This document shows positions 55,161 through 64,000 of a stretch of 64,000 nucleotides of DNA, one piece after another. The notes below the pieces were generated by a model. That model saw only the letters and a list, made by a program, of their open reading frames with translations, ran no database searches and had not been told where the DNA came from. The stretch comes from Tepidanaerobacter acetatoxydans Re1. GTDB lineage: Bacteria; Bacillota; Thermosediminibacteria; Thermosediminibacterales; Tepidanaerobacteraceae. Each line of letters begins with the position of its first letter. The stretch's first letter is position 1. Location of the stretch: contig NC_019954.2 in assembly GCF_000328765.2 (NCBI RefSeq), positions 562,501-626,500 of the forward strand. The letters run 5' to 3'. The translations under genes were made by a program, and so were the position numbers.

Positions 55161-56900
55161 ATGGTAAACTTGAAATCTCATATTGATAATGCGGTTATGA
55201 CCTCGAACAGCCAAGCCAATCAAAGCGAAATACTTCATCTGAGTGAGCAGGTAGGTTATGATGCTCATGAATTAAAGTGGATAGTTGCAAAAAATGCTGA
55301 TACAGTAAAAAATTTGGTGAGGCTTATTGACGATATATCTTGTAATTCCCAGGAGATAAGTGCCAATGCGGCCAGCGGGTCTGAAGAGCTCAAAGGTCTA
55401 TCGCTTTTGGCATCAAAATTAAAAGAAACGGCTGCAATGGTTTCTCAAATATCAAGGGATTACTCAAAAAAAGTGGAAGAGGGAAGTACAGCTATAAGTG
55501 AAGTAGAGTATGCCTTAGCACAAGTTACTTCTCAAATAGACAAATCTTCCGCTGAAATTGAAGCCTTGTTGGGGCTTACAGAAAAAGTAAAGGATTTTGT
55601 AAGTTTTACTAAGCATATAGCACAGCAGACGAACCTGCTCGCCCTAAATGCGGCCATAGAAGCAGCCAGAGCCGGTGAGGCCGGTCGAGGCTTTAGCGTT
55701 GTGGCAAATGAAATTAGAAAGCTTGCAGAACGGAGTAGAGAAAAAGCTCAAGAGATACATGACACTGCAGATATGATAAATGAAGGTATAGTTAAGGCAT
55801 GCCAAATATCTAAAGAAGGTGTTACCGGATTACAAAACACAAATGCAAAGATGCAAATAGGAAAAGATGTAATGAATGAAGCTGTTGCTGTATTTGAGGA
55901 TATATCAGAGCTTAACAGTAAATTATTTGATTCTTCTGAAGAACAAGCAAAGGTTTCCGAATACTTAACGGAAATATTTATGACGCTTTCAGAAAAGACT
56001 GCATCAACTGCAGATTCCACCACAAAAGTAGCTTTTCTAATAAAGGATCAAGAAAAATGCAATGATGAGCTTTTGGTGATAGCCGAGAAACTAGTGCAAA
56101 AAGTGTACTCTCTGCAAAAACAGTCTACTTATCTAAAAAGCAAAGATGAAATAATTTTTGGCATAAATCCCGCACTAAGTCCTGAAGTTATAAAGTCTTT
56201 ATACCTTCCTGTAATTAATGCTATATGTAATAAAATCGGTCTTATCCCAAGAGTTCTGGTAGCTACCGACTATGACGCACTGTCTAACAGCTTAATCGAC
56301 GGTATCGTTGATGTGGGATGGTTTTCGCCTTTAGCCTATGTAAATGCCAGAAATAAGGCTCCGATTATTCCATTAGTAACACCTGTTGTAAATGGAGCAC
56401 CCAGCTATTTGGGATTTATTATTACAACTGTAGAGTCCGGCATAAAAGATTTAAAAGACGTAAAAGGGGAGCGGGTAGCATTTGTAGACCCTAAATCAGC
56501 TTCCGGCTATGCTTATCCAAGGATGCTTTTGAAAAAGGCCGGGATAAATCCTGACAGAGATTTACAAGAACAATTATTTCTTGGAACACATAGTAATGTA
56601 GTAGAAGCGGTACTGTCGGGCTCAATTAAAGTAGGCGCTACTTATTCCGAAGCGATAGATGATGCAAAACATAGAGGCCTTGATGTAAGTAAGCTTGTAT
56701 ATTTAGCTCAGACCGATCCGATACCGAAAGACTGTATAGCAGTTCGTCCCGGTTTGGAGCCGGAAACAATAGAGAAACTAAAGAATGCTTTCATAAATTA
56801 TAAAGATAACAAGAAAGGCAGCTCGGTGATTAACGGTTTTGTTGTTGCTTACGATGATAATTACGATATTATTCGAGAAGTAGTAAAAGACGCAGGTTGA
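55161..56900 (+). CDS. Soluble chemoreceptor-like protein fused to a PhnD-type binding domain
   Basis: 579 residues, no signal peptide or membrane helix. The first ~320 residues are a methyl-accepting signalling domain: long heptad helices and the conserved tip [21 protein letters not shown] near residue 155, then [15 protein letters not shown]. The C-terminal ~250 residues resemble phosphonate/phosphite ABC binding proteins (PhnD): [58 protein letters not shown] and [15 protein letters not shown]. Binding proteins of this fold are normally extracytoplasmic. Here it must face the cytosol. It may sense a phosphorylated metabolite such as dihydroxyacetone phosphate. The ligand is unknown. Confidence 0.85.
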   Translation: MVNLKSHIDNAVMTSNSQANQSEILHLSEQVGYDAHELKWIVAKNADTVKNLVRLIDDISCNSQEISANAASGSEELKGLSLLASKLKETAAMVSQISRDYSKKVEEGSTAISEVEYALAQVTSQIDKSSAEIEALLGLTEKVKDFVSFTKHIAQQTNLLALNAAIEAARAGEAGRGFSVVANEIRKLAERSREKAQEIHDTADMINEGIVKACQISKEGVTGLQNTNAKMQIGKDVMNEAVAVFEDISELNSKLFDSSEEQAKVSEYLTEIFMTLSEKTASTADSTTKVAFLIKDQEKCNDELLVIAEKLVQKVYSLQKQSTYLKSKDEIIFGINPALSPEVIKSLYLPVINAICNKIGLIPRVLVATDYDALSNSLIDGIVDVGWFSPLAYVNARNKAPIIPLVTPVVNGAPSYLGFIITTVESGIKDLKDVKGERVAFVDPKSASGYAYPRMLLKKAGINPDRDLQEQLFLGTHSNVVEAVLSGSIKVGATYSEAIDDAKHRGLDVSKLVYLAQTDPIPKDCIAVRPGLEPETIEKLKNAFINYKDNKKGSSVINGFVVAYDDNYDIIREVVKDAG

Positions 56901-56914
56901 TAAAAATTACCAAC
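56898..56914 (+). promoter_or_regulatory. Candidate enhancer site upstream of dhaK
   Basis: TTGATAAAAATTACCAA matches the site at 46911-46927 in 13 of 17 positions, with the four differences confined to the centre. It begins at the stop codon of the chemoreceptor gene, 66 bases before the sigma-54 promoter of dhaK. Confidence 0.6.
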
Positions 56915-56963
56915 TATTATTTTTGAAAATTATAAAAGGCGCATGTATTAAGGCTTTTAACGT

Positions 56964-56979
56964 TGGTATGATTTATGCT
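56964..56979 (+). promoter_or_regulatory. Sigma-54 promoter of dhaKLM
   Basis: TGGTATGATTTATGCT keeps the GG and GC of the -24/-12 elements at the required spacing of twelve, with two departures from TGGCAC and one from TTGCT. It lies 57 bases before the dhaK start. Confidence 0.7.
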
Positions 56980-57020
56980 ATTATATAATAGTATAAATCA
57001 TTTTTTTTAGGAGGGTTTCT

Positions 57021-58019
57021 ATGAAAAAGATTATTAATAATCCCGAAAATGTCGTACAAGAGATGTTGGAAGGTATGGTGGCGGCCTACCCACAGTATGT
57101 GCGAAAACTCGATGGATTTGATGTTATTGTAAGAGCTAATGCTCCAGTGAAGGGAAAAGTTGCACTGGTATCAGGCGGAGGCAGTGGTCACGAGCCTTCT
57201 CATGCGGGTTTTGTGGGTAAGGGCATGCTTGATGCCGGAGTTGCCGGTGCGGTCTTTACATCTCCAACCCCGGACCAAGTTTTTGAAGCAATAAAGGCCG
57301 TTGATGGCGGTGCCGGTGTGTTACTGATAATAAAAAACTATACCGGTGATGTTATGAATTTTGAGATGGCAGGAGAAATGGCTGAAGCTGAGGGAATCAA
57401 AGTGGCAAGTGTGCTGGTAAATGATGATGTAGCCGTTGAAGATAGCCTTTACACAACAGGTCGGCGCGGCATTGCCGGAACAGTTTTTGTGCACAAGATT
57501 GCAGGAGCAAAGGCTGAAGCCGGAGGAACTCTGGAAGACGTAAAAGCGGTGGCAGAAAAAGTTATTAAAAACACTAGAAGCATGGGGATGGCACTAACAC
57601 CTTGTATAGTACCTGCTGCAGGGAAACCTACTTTTACTCTGGCAGAGGATGAAATGGAAATAGGAATGGGCATTCACGGAGAACCTGGAACTAAGCGTAC
57701 ACATATTATGAAAGCTGATGAGTTAGTGGATCATCTGATGGATAAAATAATAAATGATATACCGTATAAATCAGGGGATGAAGTAGCGGTAATGATAAAT
57801 GGCCTTGGTGCCACACCCCTTATGGAACAGTTCATAATGAATCGTAGAGTGAGTCAAATATTGAAAGAAAAAGGAATTTCAGTATACAAAACCTTTGTAG
57901 GAGAATTTATGACCTCAATTGAAATGGCCGGAGCATCAATCACCTTATTAAAATTGGATGATGAATTAAAACAATTATTGGATGCCCAGGCCGATACTCC
58001 TGCTTTAAGACAATTATGA
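57021..58019 (+). CDS. dhaK: Dihydroxyacetone kinase subunit DhaK
   Basis: 332 residues, ATG behind [33 protein letters not shown] in two motif halves near residue 50, then [18 protein letters not shown] near residue 98, and [10 protein letters not shown], whose histidine (residue 219) is positioned to bind dihydroxyacetone covalently. It is the substrate-binding subunit of the phosphotransferase-type kinase that phosphorylates dihydroxyacetone with a phosphoryl group from DhaL and DhaM. First gene of dhaKLM, 27 bases before dhaL. Confidence 0.95.
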   Translation: MKKIINNPENVVQEMLEGMVAAYPQYVRKLDGFDVIVRANAPVKGKVALVSGGGSGHEPSHAGFVGKGMLDAGVAGAVFTSPTPDQVFEAIKAVDGGAGVLLIIKNYTGDVMNFEMAGEMAEAEGIKVASVLVNDDVAVEDSLYTTGRRGIAGTVFVHKIAGAKAEAGGTLEDVKAVAEKVIKNTRSMGMALTPCIVPAAGKPTFTLAEDEMEIGMGIHGEPGTKRTHIMKADELVDHLMDKIINDIPYKSGDEVAVMINGLGATPLMEQFIMNRRVSQILKEKGISVYKTFVGEFMTSIEMAGASITLLKLDDELKQLLDAQADTPALRQL

Positions 58020-58046
58020 TGCATCTTTTGAAAGGAGACGGGAGAC

Positions 58047-58679
58047 TTGGCAGTAAATAGTGCAGAATTAATCGAAATTATAAATCTGATAGCACATGAT
58101 ATTCAGGAAAATAAGGATTTTTTGACGGAACTTGATTCAGCTATTGGTGATGCTGATCACGGTATAAATATGTCAAAAGGTTTTAAAGCTGTCAATGAAA
58201 AAATATCCACAATGGGTGATAAGGACTGTGGCAGTATCTTGAAAACCGTAGGAATGACGCTAGTATCGACCGTCGGTGGCGCTTCCGGCCCCTTGTACGG
58301 TACAGCATTTATGAGGGCAGGTCAAGCGGTTGGAGCCAAAAAAGAACTTGATTTTAATGATTTGCCAATAATTTTGGATGCTGCTCTTGAAGGCATTAAG
58401 ATGCGTGGGAAAGCCGAAAAGGGCGAGAAAACCATAATAGATGCTTTAGAACCTGCGGTAGAAGTATTGAAAAAATCATCACCTGTAGATATAAAACTCA
58501 TGGAAGAGGCAGTAAAAGCAGCAAAAGATGGGGTAGAATACACTAAAGGCATAATTGCAAAAAAAGGAAGAGCTAGTTACCTAGGGGAAAGAAGTATTGG
58601 TCATCAGGACCCGGGTGCTACTTCCTGCTATATTATGTTAGCGGCAGTATACAAGGCAATACACGATAAAAATAATTGA
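58047..58679 (+). CDS. dhaL: Dihydroxyacetone kinase subunit DhaL (ADP-binding)
   Basis: 210 residues, TTG start behind GGAGACGGG. SAIGDADHGINMSKGF near residue 29 supplies the acidic ligands for the magnesium-ADP coenzyme, SGPLYGTAFMRAGQAV near residue 80 and SYLGERSIGHQDPGATSC near residue 177 complete the family pattern. DhaL carries a bound nucleotide that is rephosphorylated by DhaM and donates to dihydroxyacetone on DhaK. Its stop overlaps the possible upstream start of dhaM. Confidence 0.94.
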   Translation: MAVNSAELIEIINLIAHDIQENKDFLTELDSAIGDADHGINMSKGFKAVNEKISTMGDKDCGSILKTVGMTLVSTVGGASGPLYGTAFMRAGQAVGAKKELDFNDLPIILDAALEGIKMRGKAEKGEKTIIDALEPAVEVLKKSSPVDIKLMEEAVKAAKDGVEYTKGIIAKKGRASYLGERSIGHQDPGATSCYIMLAAVYKAIHDKNN

Positions 58680-58711
58680 TAAATATTGTCAAAGTGAAAT
58701 GGGGTGATGCA

Positions 58712-59107
58712 TTGGTTGGTATCGTGTTAGTATCACATAGTAAAAAAATGGCAGATGGAGCTAAGGAAATAATAGAGCAAGTGATAAGAGGCAAAATAAA
58801 AATTGAAGTAGCTGCCGGCACATCAGATAACAGACTGGGCACCGATGTCTTTCTAATTGAAGAAAAAGTTATGGAGGTCTTTGACGGTGACGGTGTATTG
58901 ATTATTCCGGATCTGGGCAGTGCGGTAATGAGTGCAGAAATGGCTATTGAAAGTTTAGAAGAGCCTATAAAATCCAAGACACAACTAGCAGATTCACCCT
59001 TCTTTGAAGGAGCTATTTCAGCGGCTATGGAGGCAAGTTTTGGGAAGAGCCTCGAAGAGGTCAAGCAAGCGGCAGAAAATACCAGAGGCATGAAGAAAAT
59101 AGCGTGA
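58712..59107 (+). CDS. dhaM: Dihydroxyacetone kinase phosphotransfer subunit DhaM, EIIA domain only
   Basis: About 131 residues. TTG 58712 is chosen because GGGGTGAT lies four bases upstream. The open frame extends 12 codons further to 58676. VGIVLVSHSKKMADGAKEI carries the phosphorylated histidine (residue 9), and VLIIPDLGSAVMSAEMA the mannose-type EIIA fold. Unlike the three-domain DhaM of Escherichia coli, it has no HPr or EI part, so general HPr must phosphorylate it. The HPr-containing activator upstream may compete for or report the same phosphoryl flow. The stop codon is in a perfect hairpin. Confidence 0.9.
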   Translation: MVGIVLVSHSKKMADGAKEIIEQVIRGKIKIEVAAGTSDNRLGTDVFLIEEKVMEVFDGDGVLIIPDLGSAVMSAEMAIESLEEPIKSKTQLADSPFFEGAISAAMEASFGKSLEEVKQAAENTRGMKKIA

Positions 59108-59140
59108 ATAATTGGGGACGGTTCCGTCCCCAATTATTCA
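59105..59140. terminator. Bidirectional palindromic terminator between convergent genes
   Basis: The 17-base arm TGAATAATTGGGGACGG (59105-59121) is repeated as its exact reverse complement at 59124-59140 with a two-base loop. The first three bases of each arm are the stop codons of dhaM and of the opposing DUF4438 gene. The core GGGGACGG/CCGTCCCC resembles REP-like elements of Firmicutes. Confidence 0.8.
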
Positions 59141-60001
59141 GTCAATCCCTAGGTAATGTCCAATATTTGCTTTATCATTAAAAATACCTTTAATTTTAGT
59201 CGTTTTAGAGCTCATGATTACAGTTACTCCGGGGCCATGTCCGGACAGCACGCAATCGCTGTGAATAACAACTCCTATGGATACCGCACCCTTTAAATAC
59301 TGTCTTCCATTGGTATTATCACAGTCTCTTAAGAGAACTAAATCGCCAAATTTTAATTTATCTATACCGAATGTCTTGTTTGCTTCTTTATCACCCGTCA
59401 TTATATCATAATCGCCCATAAATGCCGTAGAGCTGCCAATACCCGACCCCATAAGATATGCAGGTATTTCTGCTACAATAGGCACTTCCAAAGTTCCATT
59501 TTGGTCTATCTTTAAATCTATTTTTTCAAACAGGTTCGGGTCCAAATTCATGCATGTAACATCTTCGAAACCTTCGATTTTTAAACCCTGTCCAAATGCC
59601 TTAACAAGAATGGTATCTCCTATGGCCATTTTATTCATATCTTCATCATTAAAATATATCAAAACATGATCAATTCCGCTGTGCATGCCTGTAACAATAC
59701 CTCTAGCATCCTTAGCGTTTCCGCTTATAACCACAGCTTCATTGCCTATACATGAAAGCATCATTAGAGCATTGTTTTCCTGGGTATTTTCATTTTTTAT
59801 GCTTACACCGGGCTCGATATGATCTCCCACCAAATTCATGCAAGAATCTCCGAGCTTTACATTGTAAGTTATTCCACCTGTAGCCGGAAGGATTCTGCCT
59901 TGACCATTTCTGTCAACTCTATAAGGACTGTTTACCGTAGGGCTGTGAATTTTGCCCTGCACAGACTGCATTACAAGTCTTTCTTTATTTATTTTAATCA
60001 A
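59138..60001 (-). CDS. DUF4438 domain-containing protein
   Basis: 287 residues. The start is TTG 60001 behind AAGGGGGAC. An ATG 30 bases further in is an alternative. It matches DUF4438: YRVDRNGQGRILPATGGITY near residue 27, GDHIEPGVSI near residue 60, GVVIHSDCVLSGHGPGVTVI near residue 244. The family has a known fold but no established reaction. The conserved His/Asp residues hint at metal binding. It runs opposite to dhaM and shares its terminator hairpin. No operon partner exists. Confidence 0.82.
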   Translation of the reverse strand: MIKINKERLVMQSVQGKIHSPTVNSPYRVDRNGQGRILPATGGITYNVKLGDSCMNLVGDHIEPGVSIKNENTQENNALMMLSCIGNEAVVISGNAKDARGIVTGMHSGIDHVLIYFNDEDMNKMAIGDTILVKAFGQGLKIEGFEDVTCMNLDPNLFEKIDLKIDQNGTLEVPIVAEIPAYLMGSGIGSSTAFMGDYDIMTGDKEANKTFGIDKLKFGDLVLLRDCDNTNGRQYLKGAVSIGVVIHSDCVLSGHGPGVTVIMSSKTTKIKGIFNDKANIGHYLGID

Positions 60002-60167
60002 GATTTTTGTCCCCCTTAGATTATATGTTGTGCCTATCTTATCGTATTCTACTTTAAAATAGATTATCCTTCAATTTATAATAATGGTAAAGGATTTTTT
60101 GTTTTGTGTAACGAAATATAATTACATACTTTCTATAGCATAGATTGAAATCTTGGAGGTAATGTGT

Positions 60168-60578
60168 ATGAGAAAAATCGCAATTAAGACCGACCGGCGA
60201 AATCAGATGTTGGATATAACTTCGATTGTACAAAAGAGTGTCAGCGAGTCAGGTGTCAAAAATGGAATTTGTTATATTTTTGTACCACACACAACTGCTG
60301 CAGTTACCATTAACGAGAGTGCTGACACAGATGTTGCCAATGATATATTGGAAACTTTAAGCAAACTAATTCCATACAAAGACAGTTACAGGCATGTTGA
60401 AGGAAATTCCGATGCCCACATAAAAGCTTCATTGATTGGAGATACAGCGATGCTTATTATCGAAGATGGAAGATTAGTTTTAGGTAGATGGCAGGGAATC
60501 TTTTTCTGCGAATTTGATGGTCCTAGGAATAGAAATCTAATTATAAAAATCGTAGATGATAAGAAGACGGAAAATTAG
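60168..60578 (+). CDS. yjbQ: YjbQ family protein (secondary thiamine-phosphate synthase type)
   Basis: About 136 residues from ATG 60168, with GGAGGTAATGTGT before it. CYIFVPHTTAAVTINESADTDV in two overlapping motif halves near residue 37, HVEGNSDAHIKASLIG near residue 81, and LGRWQGIFFCEFDGPRNR near the C-terminus. The conserved histidines bind metal in solved structures. A weak thiamine-phosphate synthase activity has been reported for homologues, and the physiological role is unclear. The gene stands alone, with a 370-base spacer downstream. Confidence 0.87.
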   Translation: MRKIAIKTDRRNQMLDITSIVQKSVSESGVKNGICYIFVPHTTAAVTINESADTDVANDILETLSKLIPYKDSYRHVEGNSDAHIKASLIGDTAMLIIEDGRLVLGRWQGIFFCEFDGPRNRNLIIKIVDDKKTEN

Positions 60579-60950
60579 TTTGGCTTAAATAGATATAACT
60601 GAACAAAAGTTGCAATTGGCAGCATGAAAAAAGTTGATAGTCTAAAATCACCTTAGGTCATATAACATAACTTGACATAACCATAAAAATTTGAAGTATT
60701 GACAATAAAGGTAGAGTTTGCTATTTTATATTTATTATGTGTAAATTTTAAAAAAGATTAAAGAAATTGTATCATGGCAGAATACAGGATTTCAGATGTG
60801 ATTTAATAAATAAAAAATGTAGCACGGTAGGATGGACAGTGATTAAAATTAGACTTTTAATAATCTTCCTCCTGCTGTTAGTCGTGTAAATATATTTATC
60901 TTAAATGATTCATATAAATTATAGCTGCATAAAAAAGGAGGAGGGGCCAA
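60579..60950 (+). other. Gene-less spacer with a promoter for the next gene
   Basis: AT-rich, no open frame of note on either strand. The only recognisable element is the promoter at 60699-60727. The ~220 bases between it and the start codon form a long leader without an evident riboswitch fold. Confidence 0.5.
60699..60727 (+). promoter_or_regulatory. Housekeeping promoter upstream of the CoA ligase gene
   Basis: TTGACA (60699-60704), 17-base spacer, TATTTT (60722-60727), about 220 bases before the start codon. Confidence 0.6.
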
Positions 60951-62249
60951 GTGCCAATAATTTGGAATAAAAAGTGGGAGTGTGCACCACGAAAGGACAT
61001 TGAAGAAATCCAGTTAGAACGGCTAAAAGCAACAGTAAAAAGGGTTTACGATAATGTGCCTTATTATAGAAAAACTCTAGATTCAATGGGGGTTCACCCT
61101 CAGGATATTCGTAAACTGGATGATATTAGAAAACTTCCCTTTACAACAAAGGATGTCTTGAGAGATAATTATCCTTTTGGACTTTTTGCTGTTCCCAAGG
61201 ATGAATTATTACGAGTGCATGCTTCTTCAGGCACCACAGGAAAACCTACGGTAGTGGGTTATACTCGTAATGACCTTGAAACCTGGTCTGAACTCGTTGC
61301 CAGAGTGGTAACTCAGGCAGGTGTAACTAATAAGGATATGGCTCAGGTTGCTTTTGGCTACGGGCTTTTCACAGGAGCCTTTGGCCTTCATTATGGGCTT
61401 GAGAAAGTAGGAGCGGCTGTAATACCTGTGTCGGTAGGAAATACTGAACGACAAATTATGCTTATGCAGGACTTTGAAGCTACAGCATTGATTTCAACTC
61501 CGTCATATGCCTTATATATGGCAGAGGTGGCGGAAAAAATGGGCATTTATCCAAAAAAACTTCCATTAAAATATGGCCTCTTTGGTTCTGAAGCCTGTAC
61601 TGAGGAAATGCGGCAAGAACTAGAGAAACGATGGGGAATTCTGGTTACCGATAATTATGGGCTTAGCGAAGTGATGGGACCGGGGGTTTCCGGCGAATGT
61701 CAATTTCAAGACGGTATGCATATAGCAGAAGATCATTTCATTGTTGAAATCATTGATCCCGTAACTGAAGAGCCTAAGGATTATGGAGAAGAAGGGGAGG
61801 TAGTCATTACAACATTGACAAAGGAAGCTCTCCCTATAATCCGATATAGAACAAGAGATATATCTTCATTAAATCCGGAACCATGCCGCTGCGGCAGGAC
61901 GAGTATGCGCATGAAGAAGATATCGGGGCGAACCGATGATATGCTTATAATCCGAGGTGTGAATGTATTTCCATCTCAAATAGAAAGCGTTTTGGTACAA
62001 TCCGAAGGTCTTACCCCTAATTATATGCTGGTTGTAACTAAAAACGGATATATGGATGAACTAGAAGTTCAAGTGGAAGTCACTGAAGAAATTTTTACCG
62101 ACCGCTTTAAAGAACTGGAGGCTTTAGAAAAACGTATTGTTCATCGACTTTATACGGTGTTGGGGCTAAATGCCAAGGTAAGATTGGTAGCACCCAATTC
62201 CTTGAAACGTTTTGAAGGAAAAGCCCAGCGAGTAAAAGACTTGAGATAA
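60951..62249 (+). CDS. Phenylacetate-CoA ligase family enzyme
   Basis: 432 residues, GTG start behind AAGGAGGAGGGG. The AMP-binding loop is [16 protein letters not shown] near residue 91. [35 protein letters not shown] and [20 protein letters not shown] follow, and the C-terminal domain contains [21 protein letters not shown]. This is the PaaK type that activates aryl acids to CoA thioesters with ATP. Homologues are frequent beside indolepyruvate oxidoreductases in amino-acid-fermenting anaerobes. None is visible here. The aryl substrate is a guess. Confidence 0.88.
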   Translation: MPIIWNKKWECAPRKDIEEIQLERLKATVKRVYDNVPYYRKTLDSMGVHPQDIRKLDDIRKLPFTTKDVLRDNYPFGLFAVPKDELLRVHASSGTTGKPTVVGYTRNDLETWSELVARVVTQAGVTNKDMAQVAFGYGLFTGAFGLHYGLEKVGAAVIPVSVGNTERQIMLMQDFEATALISTPSYALYMAEVAEKMGIYPKKLPLKYGLFGSEACTEEMRQELEKRWGILVTDNYGLSEVMGPGVSGECQFQDGMHIAEDHFIVEIIDPVTEEPKDYGEEGEVVITTLTKEALPIIRYRTRDISSLNPEPCRCGRTSMRMKKISGRTDDMLIIRGVNVFPSQIESVLVQSEGLTPNYMLVVTKNGYMDELEVQVEVTEEIFTDRFKELEALEKRIVHRLYTVLGLNAKVRLVAPNSLKRFEGKAQRVKDLR

Positions 62250-62274
62250 TTGCGAATGACTAGGTAATAGCTAT

Positions 62275-62320
62275 AAGGGAAGGTTTAATTTGTTAAGCTT
62301 AACAAATTAAACCTTCCCTT
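62275..62320. terminator. 46-base perfect palindrome after the CoA ligase gene
   Basis: The 23-base arm starting AAGGGAAGGTTTAATTTG (62275-62297) is followed at once by its exact reverse complement (62298-62320). No long T-run follows, but a fold of this strength should stop polymerase or block exonucleases. It lies 25 bases after the stop codon. Confidence 0.75.
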
Positions 62321-62585
62321 ATCTTCTTCCTTTATCTTAAGATAAAGTGTTATTCTTGCCTCCAAATGAAACTTTTACCAAGTCTCATCAAGTGCCCTTA
62401 TAAATTTGCTGTTAAATTTTGAGTAATTTTTTATGAAAACCGAAATATCCCCTTGCCGGTCTGCCACATCCGAAAAAAATTTCCAACTTTTGTATGACAC
62501 TGACTCGGGTACACAGCATATTGATTTTAACGTAAGGGGATGATAGAATAATAGCAGAACATATGTTTGGCAGAGGGTGGTGTCA
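62321..62585 (+). other. Spacer before DNA polymerase IV
   Basis: A second small palindrome, CTTTATCTTAAGATAAAG, lies at 62329-62346. A minus-strand frame (62375-62500) reads SYKSWKFFSDVADRQGDISV and is protein-like but has no ribosome site. No convincing gene or promoter was found. Confidence 0.4.
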
Positions 62586-63776
62586 ATGCTTCCTATTTTA
62601 CATGTGGACATGAATGCCTTTTATGCTTCCTGCCATCAGGCAAAGGATCCAAGTCTTAAAGGTAAGCCTGTCATGGTGGCGGGAGACCCGAAAAAGAGAA
62701 ATGGTATTATTTTAACGGCATCATATGAAGCTCGCCGATATGGAGTAAAGACGGCCATGCCTAAATGGCAGGCAGAAAAGCTATGTCCGCAAGCTGTTTT
62801 TATAAAACCCGATTATGATTTATACCTAAGAACCAGCCAAAAAGTGATGAGCATTCTGGGAAGATTTTCTCCTCAGATAGAGATTTTCAGCATTGATGAG
62901 GCTTGGCTTGATGTTACCGGATGTGAAAGACTCTTTGGCGATTCTGTGGCTATTGCACGTAAAATACAGGCTGCTATTGCCAAAGAGCTTGATTTATTAT
63001 GTTCCATAGGAGTATCATGTAACAAACTTTTGGCTAAAATGGCTTCAGATATGAAAAAACCTAATGCTATTACTGTGTTGACTACGGAAGATGTACCAAA
63101 ACTGCTTTGGCCCCTACCTGTAAATGAATTATTCGGAGTAGGAAGGCGTATGGCAGAAAAACTTAAACGAATGAATATAAAAACAATAGGAGATTTGGCA
63201 GAAGCTCCACAGGAGTTTTTAGAGAAGGCCTTCGGTTTAAACGGCAGTTATTTACACCTTTGGGCAAATGGTATTGATGATAGTGCTGTAAACCCACATT
63301 CTATGGATGACGCCAAGTCTATGGGCCATTCTATTACCCTGCCCAAAGATATAACATCCTTTGATGATGCGGAGATAGTGCTGCTGTTCTTGTCAGAGCA
63401 GGTGGGGCGAAGGGTCCGTAGGGAAAACTATATGGGCCGTACCGTTACCGTTACATTAAGATATGCTTCCTTTGATACTATTACACGCTCAGTTACTATT
63501 TTTTATACAAACAGCACCGAGGATATTTATAATGCTTCCAGAAAACTCCTTTACAGTAATTGGGATGGGAAAACCCCCCTAAGGCTTTTAGGGGTGAGCC
63601 TTTCTAATCTGGTCAAGGAATTCGATCAAGTATCTTTGTTTGATAATGAAGATAAGAAGCGGAAATTAAACAGAGTTATGGATGAAATTAAAGACCGGTT
63701 TGGTGATGACGCAATATTCCGGGCAAAATTGCTGGATGATAAGGAACTTAATGAACGAAAACTAAAAACTAGGTAA
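62586..63776 (+). CDS. dinB: DNA polymerase IV (DinB family)
   Basis: About 396 residues from ATG 62586 (MLPILHVDMNAFYASC) with GAGGGTGGT upstream. GTG codons at 62577 and 62580 are weaker alternatives. Catalytic acids are in HVDMNAFY and SIDEAWLDVTG near residue 101. GVSCNKLLAKMASDMKKP near 141 and FGVGRRMAEKLKRMNIKTIGDL near 185 (finger and helix-hairpin-helix) follow, then the little-finger domain, and QVSLFDNE near the C-terminus as a likely sliding-clamp binding motif. It is a low-fidelity translesion polymerase. No LexA box was recognised in the spacer before it. Confidence 0.93.
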   Translation: MLPILHVDMNAFYASCHQAKDPSLKGKPVMVAGDPKKRNGIILTASYEARRYGVKTAMPKWQAEKLCPQAVFIKPDYDLYLRTSQKVMSILGRFSPQIEIFSIDEAWLDVTGCERLFGDSVAIARKIQAAIAKELDLLCSIGVSCNKLLAKMASDMKKPNAITVLTTEDVPKLLWPLPVNELFGVGRRMAEKLKRMNIKTIGDLAEAPQEFLEKAFGLNGSYLHLWANGIDDSAVNPHSMDDAKSMGHSITLPKDITSFDDAEIVLLFLSEQVGRRVRRENYMGRTVTVTLRYASFDTITRSVTIFYTNSTEDIYNASRKLLYSNWDGKTPLRLLGVSLSNLVKEFDQVSLFDNEDKKRKLNRVMDEIKDRFGDDAIFRAKLLDDKELNERKLKTR

Positions 63777-63856
63777 AACTGAAAACAATGCTCCGGCGAT
63801 TCCCGTTATGCTCTGCACTAAAGACCTATTGACTTGATTATAACTATACTAAAAAT

Positions 63857-63900
63857 AAAGAACCTTGAATATAAAAATGCATTATTTAAGGTTCATTTTA
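63857..63900 (+). terminator. Hairpin with T-rich tail downstream of dinB
   Basis: GAACCTTGAATA pairs with TATTTAAGGTTC (one wobble-type mismatch), followed by ATTTTAG. It probably ends the dinB transcript. Confidence 0.65.
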
Positions 63901-63956
63901 GTCTTTTACATAAATTACTAATAAGTGTAAAATAAAAAACGGGTCTTCGTTTTTGA

Positions 63957-63984
63957 TTGAAAAAATGTGGTAATACGATATAAT
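63957..63984 (+). promoter_or_regulatory. Promoter pointing out of the window
   Basis: TTGAAA (63957-63962), 16-base spacer, perfect TATAAT (63979-63984). The gene it serves lies beyond the end of the window. Confidence 0.55.
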
Positions 63985-64000
63985 AAATTATATGATAGGG

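Noticed and set aside
60579-60950. Riboswitch in the long leader of the CoA ligase gene
   Set aside because: No conserved riboswitch core could be recognised by eye. The leader is AT-rich without a clear terminator fold.
62375-62611. Minus-strand frame of 78 codons before dinB
   Set aside because: Part of it looks protein-like, but it has no ribosome site or promoter and overlaps the dinB start. I kept it only as a remark in the spacer entry.

Overview
The window reads as chromosome of a low-GC, anaerobic member of the Clostridia that uses the Wood-Ljungdahl pathway: an acetogen or a syntrophic acetate oxidiser. Gene content and order recall Tepidanaerobacter-like bacteria, but that is an inference from memory and not a search result. 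No rRNA, tRNA or CRISPR array was seen.

Region 1 (1-18,950) is a defence island. It opens with the 3' end of a type I restriction gene (hsdR) fused by a deletion to the tail of a YgjP-like metallopeptidase. A type 1 BREX operon follows: brxA, brxB, brxC, a broken RecQ-helicase/phosphoribosyltransferase gene, a dprA-like gene, pglX, pglZ and brxL. The island is bracketed by a direct repeat that carries a DUF362 gene and a RhuM-like remnant. The left DUF362 copy is truncated and the right one is intact. Recombination between the copies would remove about 16.7 kb containing all of BREX.

Region 2 (18,950-26,160) is a patchwork: an acetamidase/formamidase, a frameshifted DUF4268 gene, interspersed repeats, a phosphoribosyltransferase, an alpha/beta hydrolase, an EamA transporter cut by an IS982-like remnant, a small zinc metallopeptidase and a Gfo/Idh/MocA oxidoreductase.

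Region 3 (26,170-46,095) is one long Wood-Ljungdahl operon behind a near-consensus housekeeping promoter: ferredoxin, cooS, cooC, fhs, DUF166, fchA, folD, metV, metF, lpdA, acsF-like, acsD, acsC, acsE, acsB, gcvH, acsV, a small unknown gene, cooT and a DUF3842 gene. It encodes the methyl branch from formate to methyl-THF, methyl transfer through the corrinoid protein, the CODH/ACS, and nickel and corrinoid maintenance proteins. folD, metV and the DUF3842 gene are each interrupted by an apparent one-base indel in an A-rich stretch. A fourth such indel lies in the DUF4268 gene. They are either real mutations or base-calling errors.

Region 4 (46,180-59,140) is a glycerol/dihydroxyacetone locus: plsY, the antiterminator glpP, a two-protein Lin0368-type putative glycerol transporter, glpK, a three-gene glycerol-3-phosphate dehydrogenase set, a sigma-54 activator with an N-terminal HPr domain, a soluble chemoreceptor fused to a PhnD-like binding domain, and dhaKLM. 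Two sigma-54 promoters, before glpP and before dhaK, each carry the same upstream motif (TTGATA-N4-TTACCAA). This suggests a small regulon run by the HPr-containing activator and is the most novel-looking system in the window.

Region 5 (59,138-64,000) has a DUF4438 gene, yjbQ, a phenylacetate-CoA ligase-type enzyme and DNA polymerase IV.
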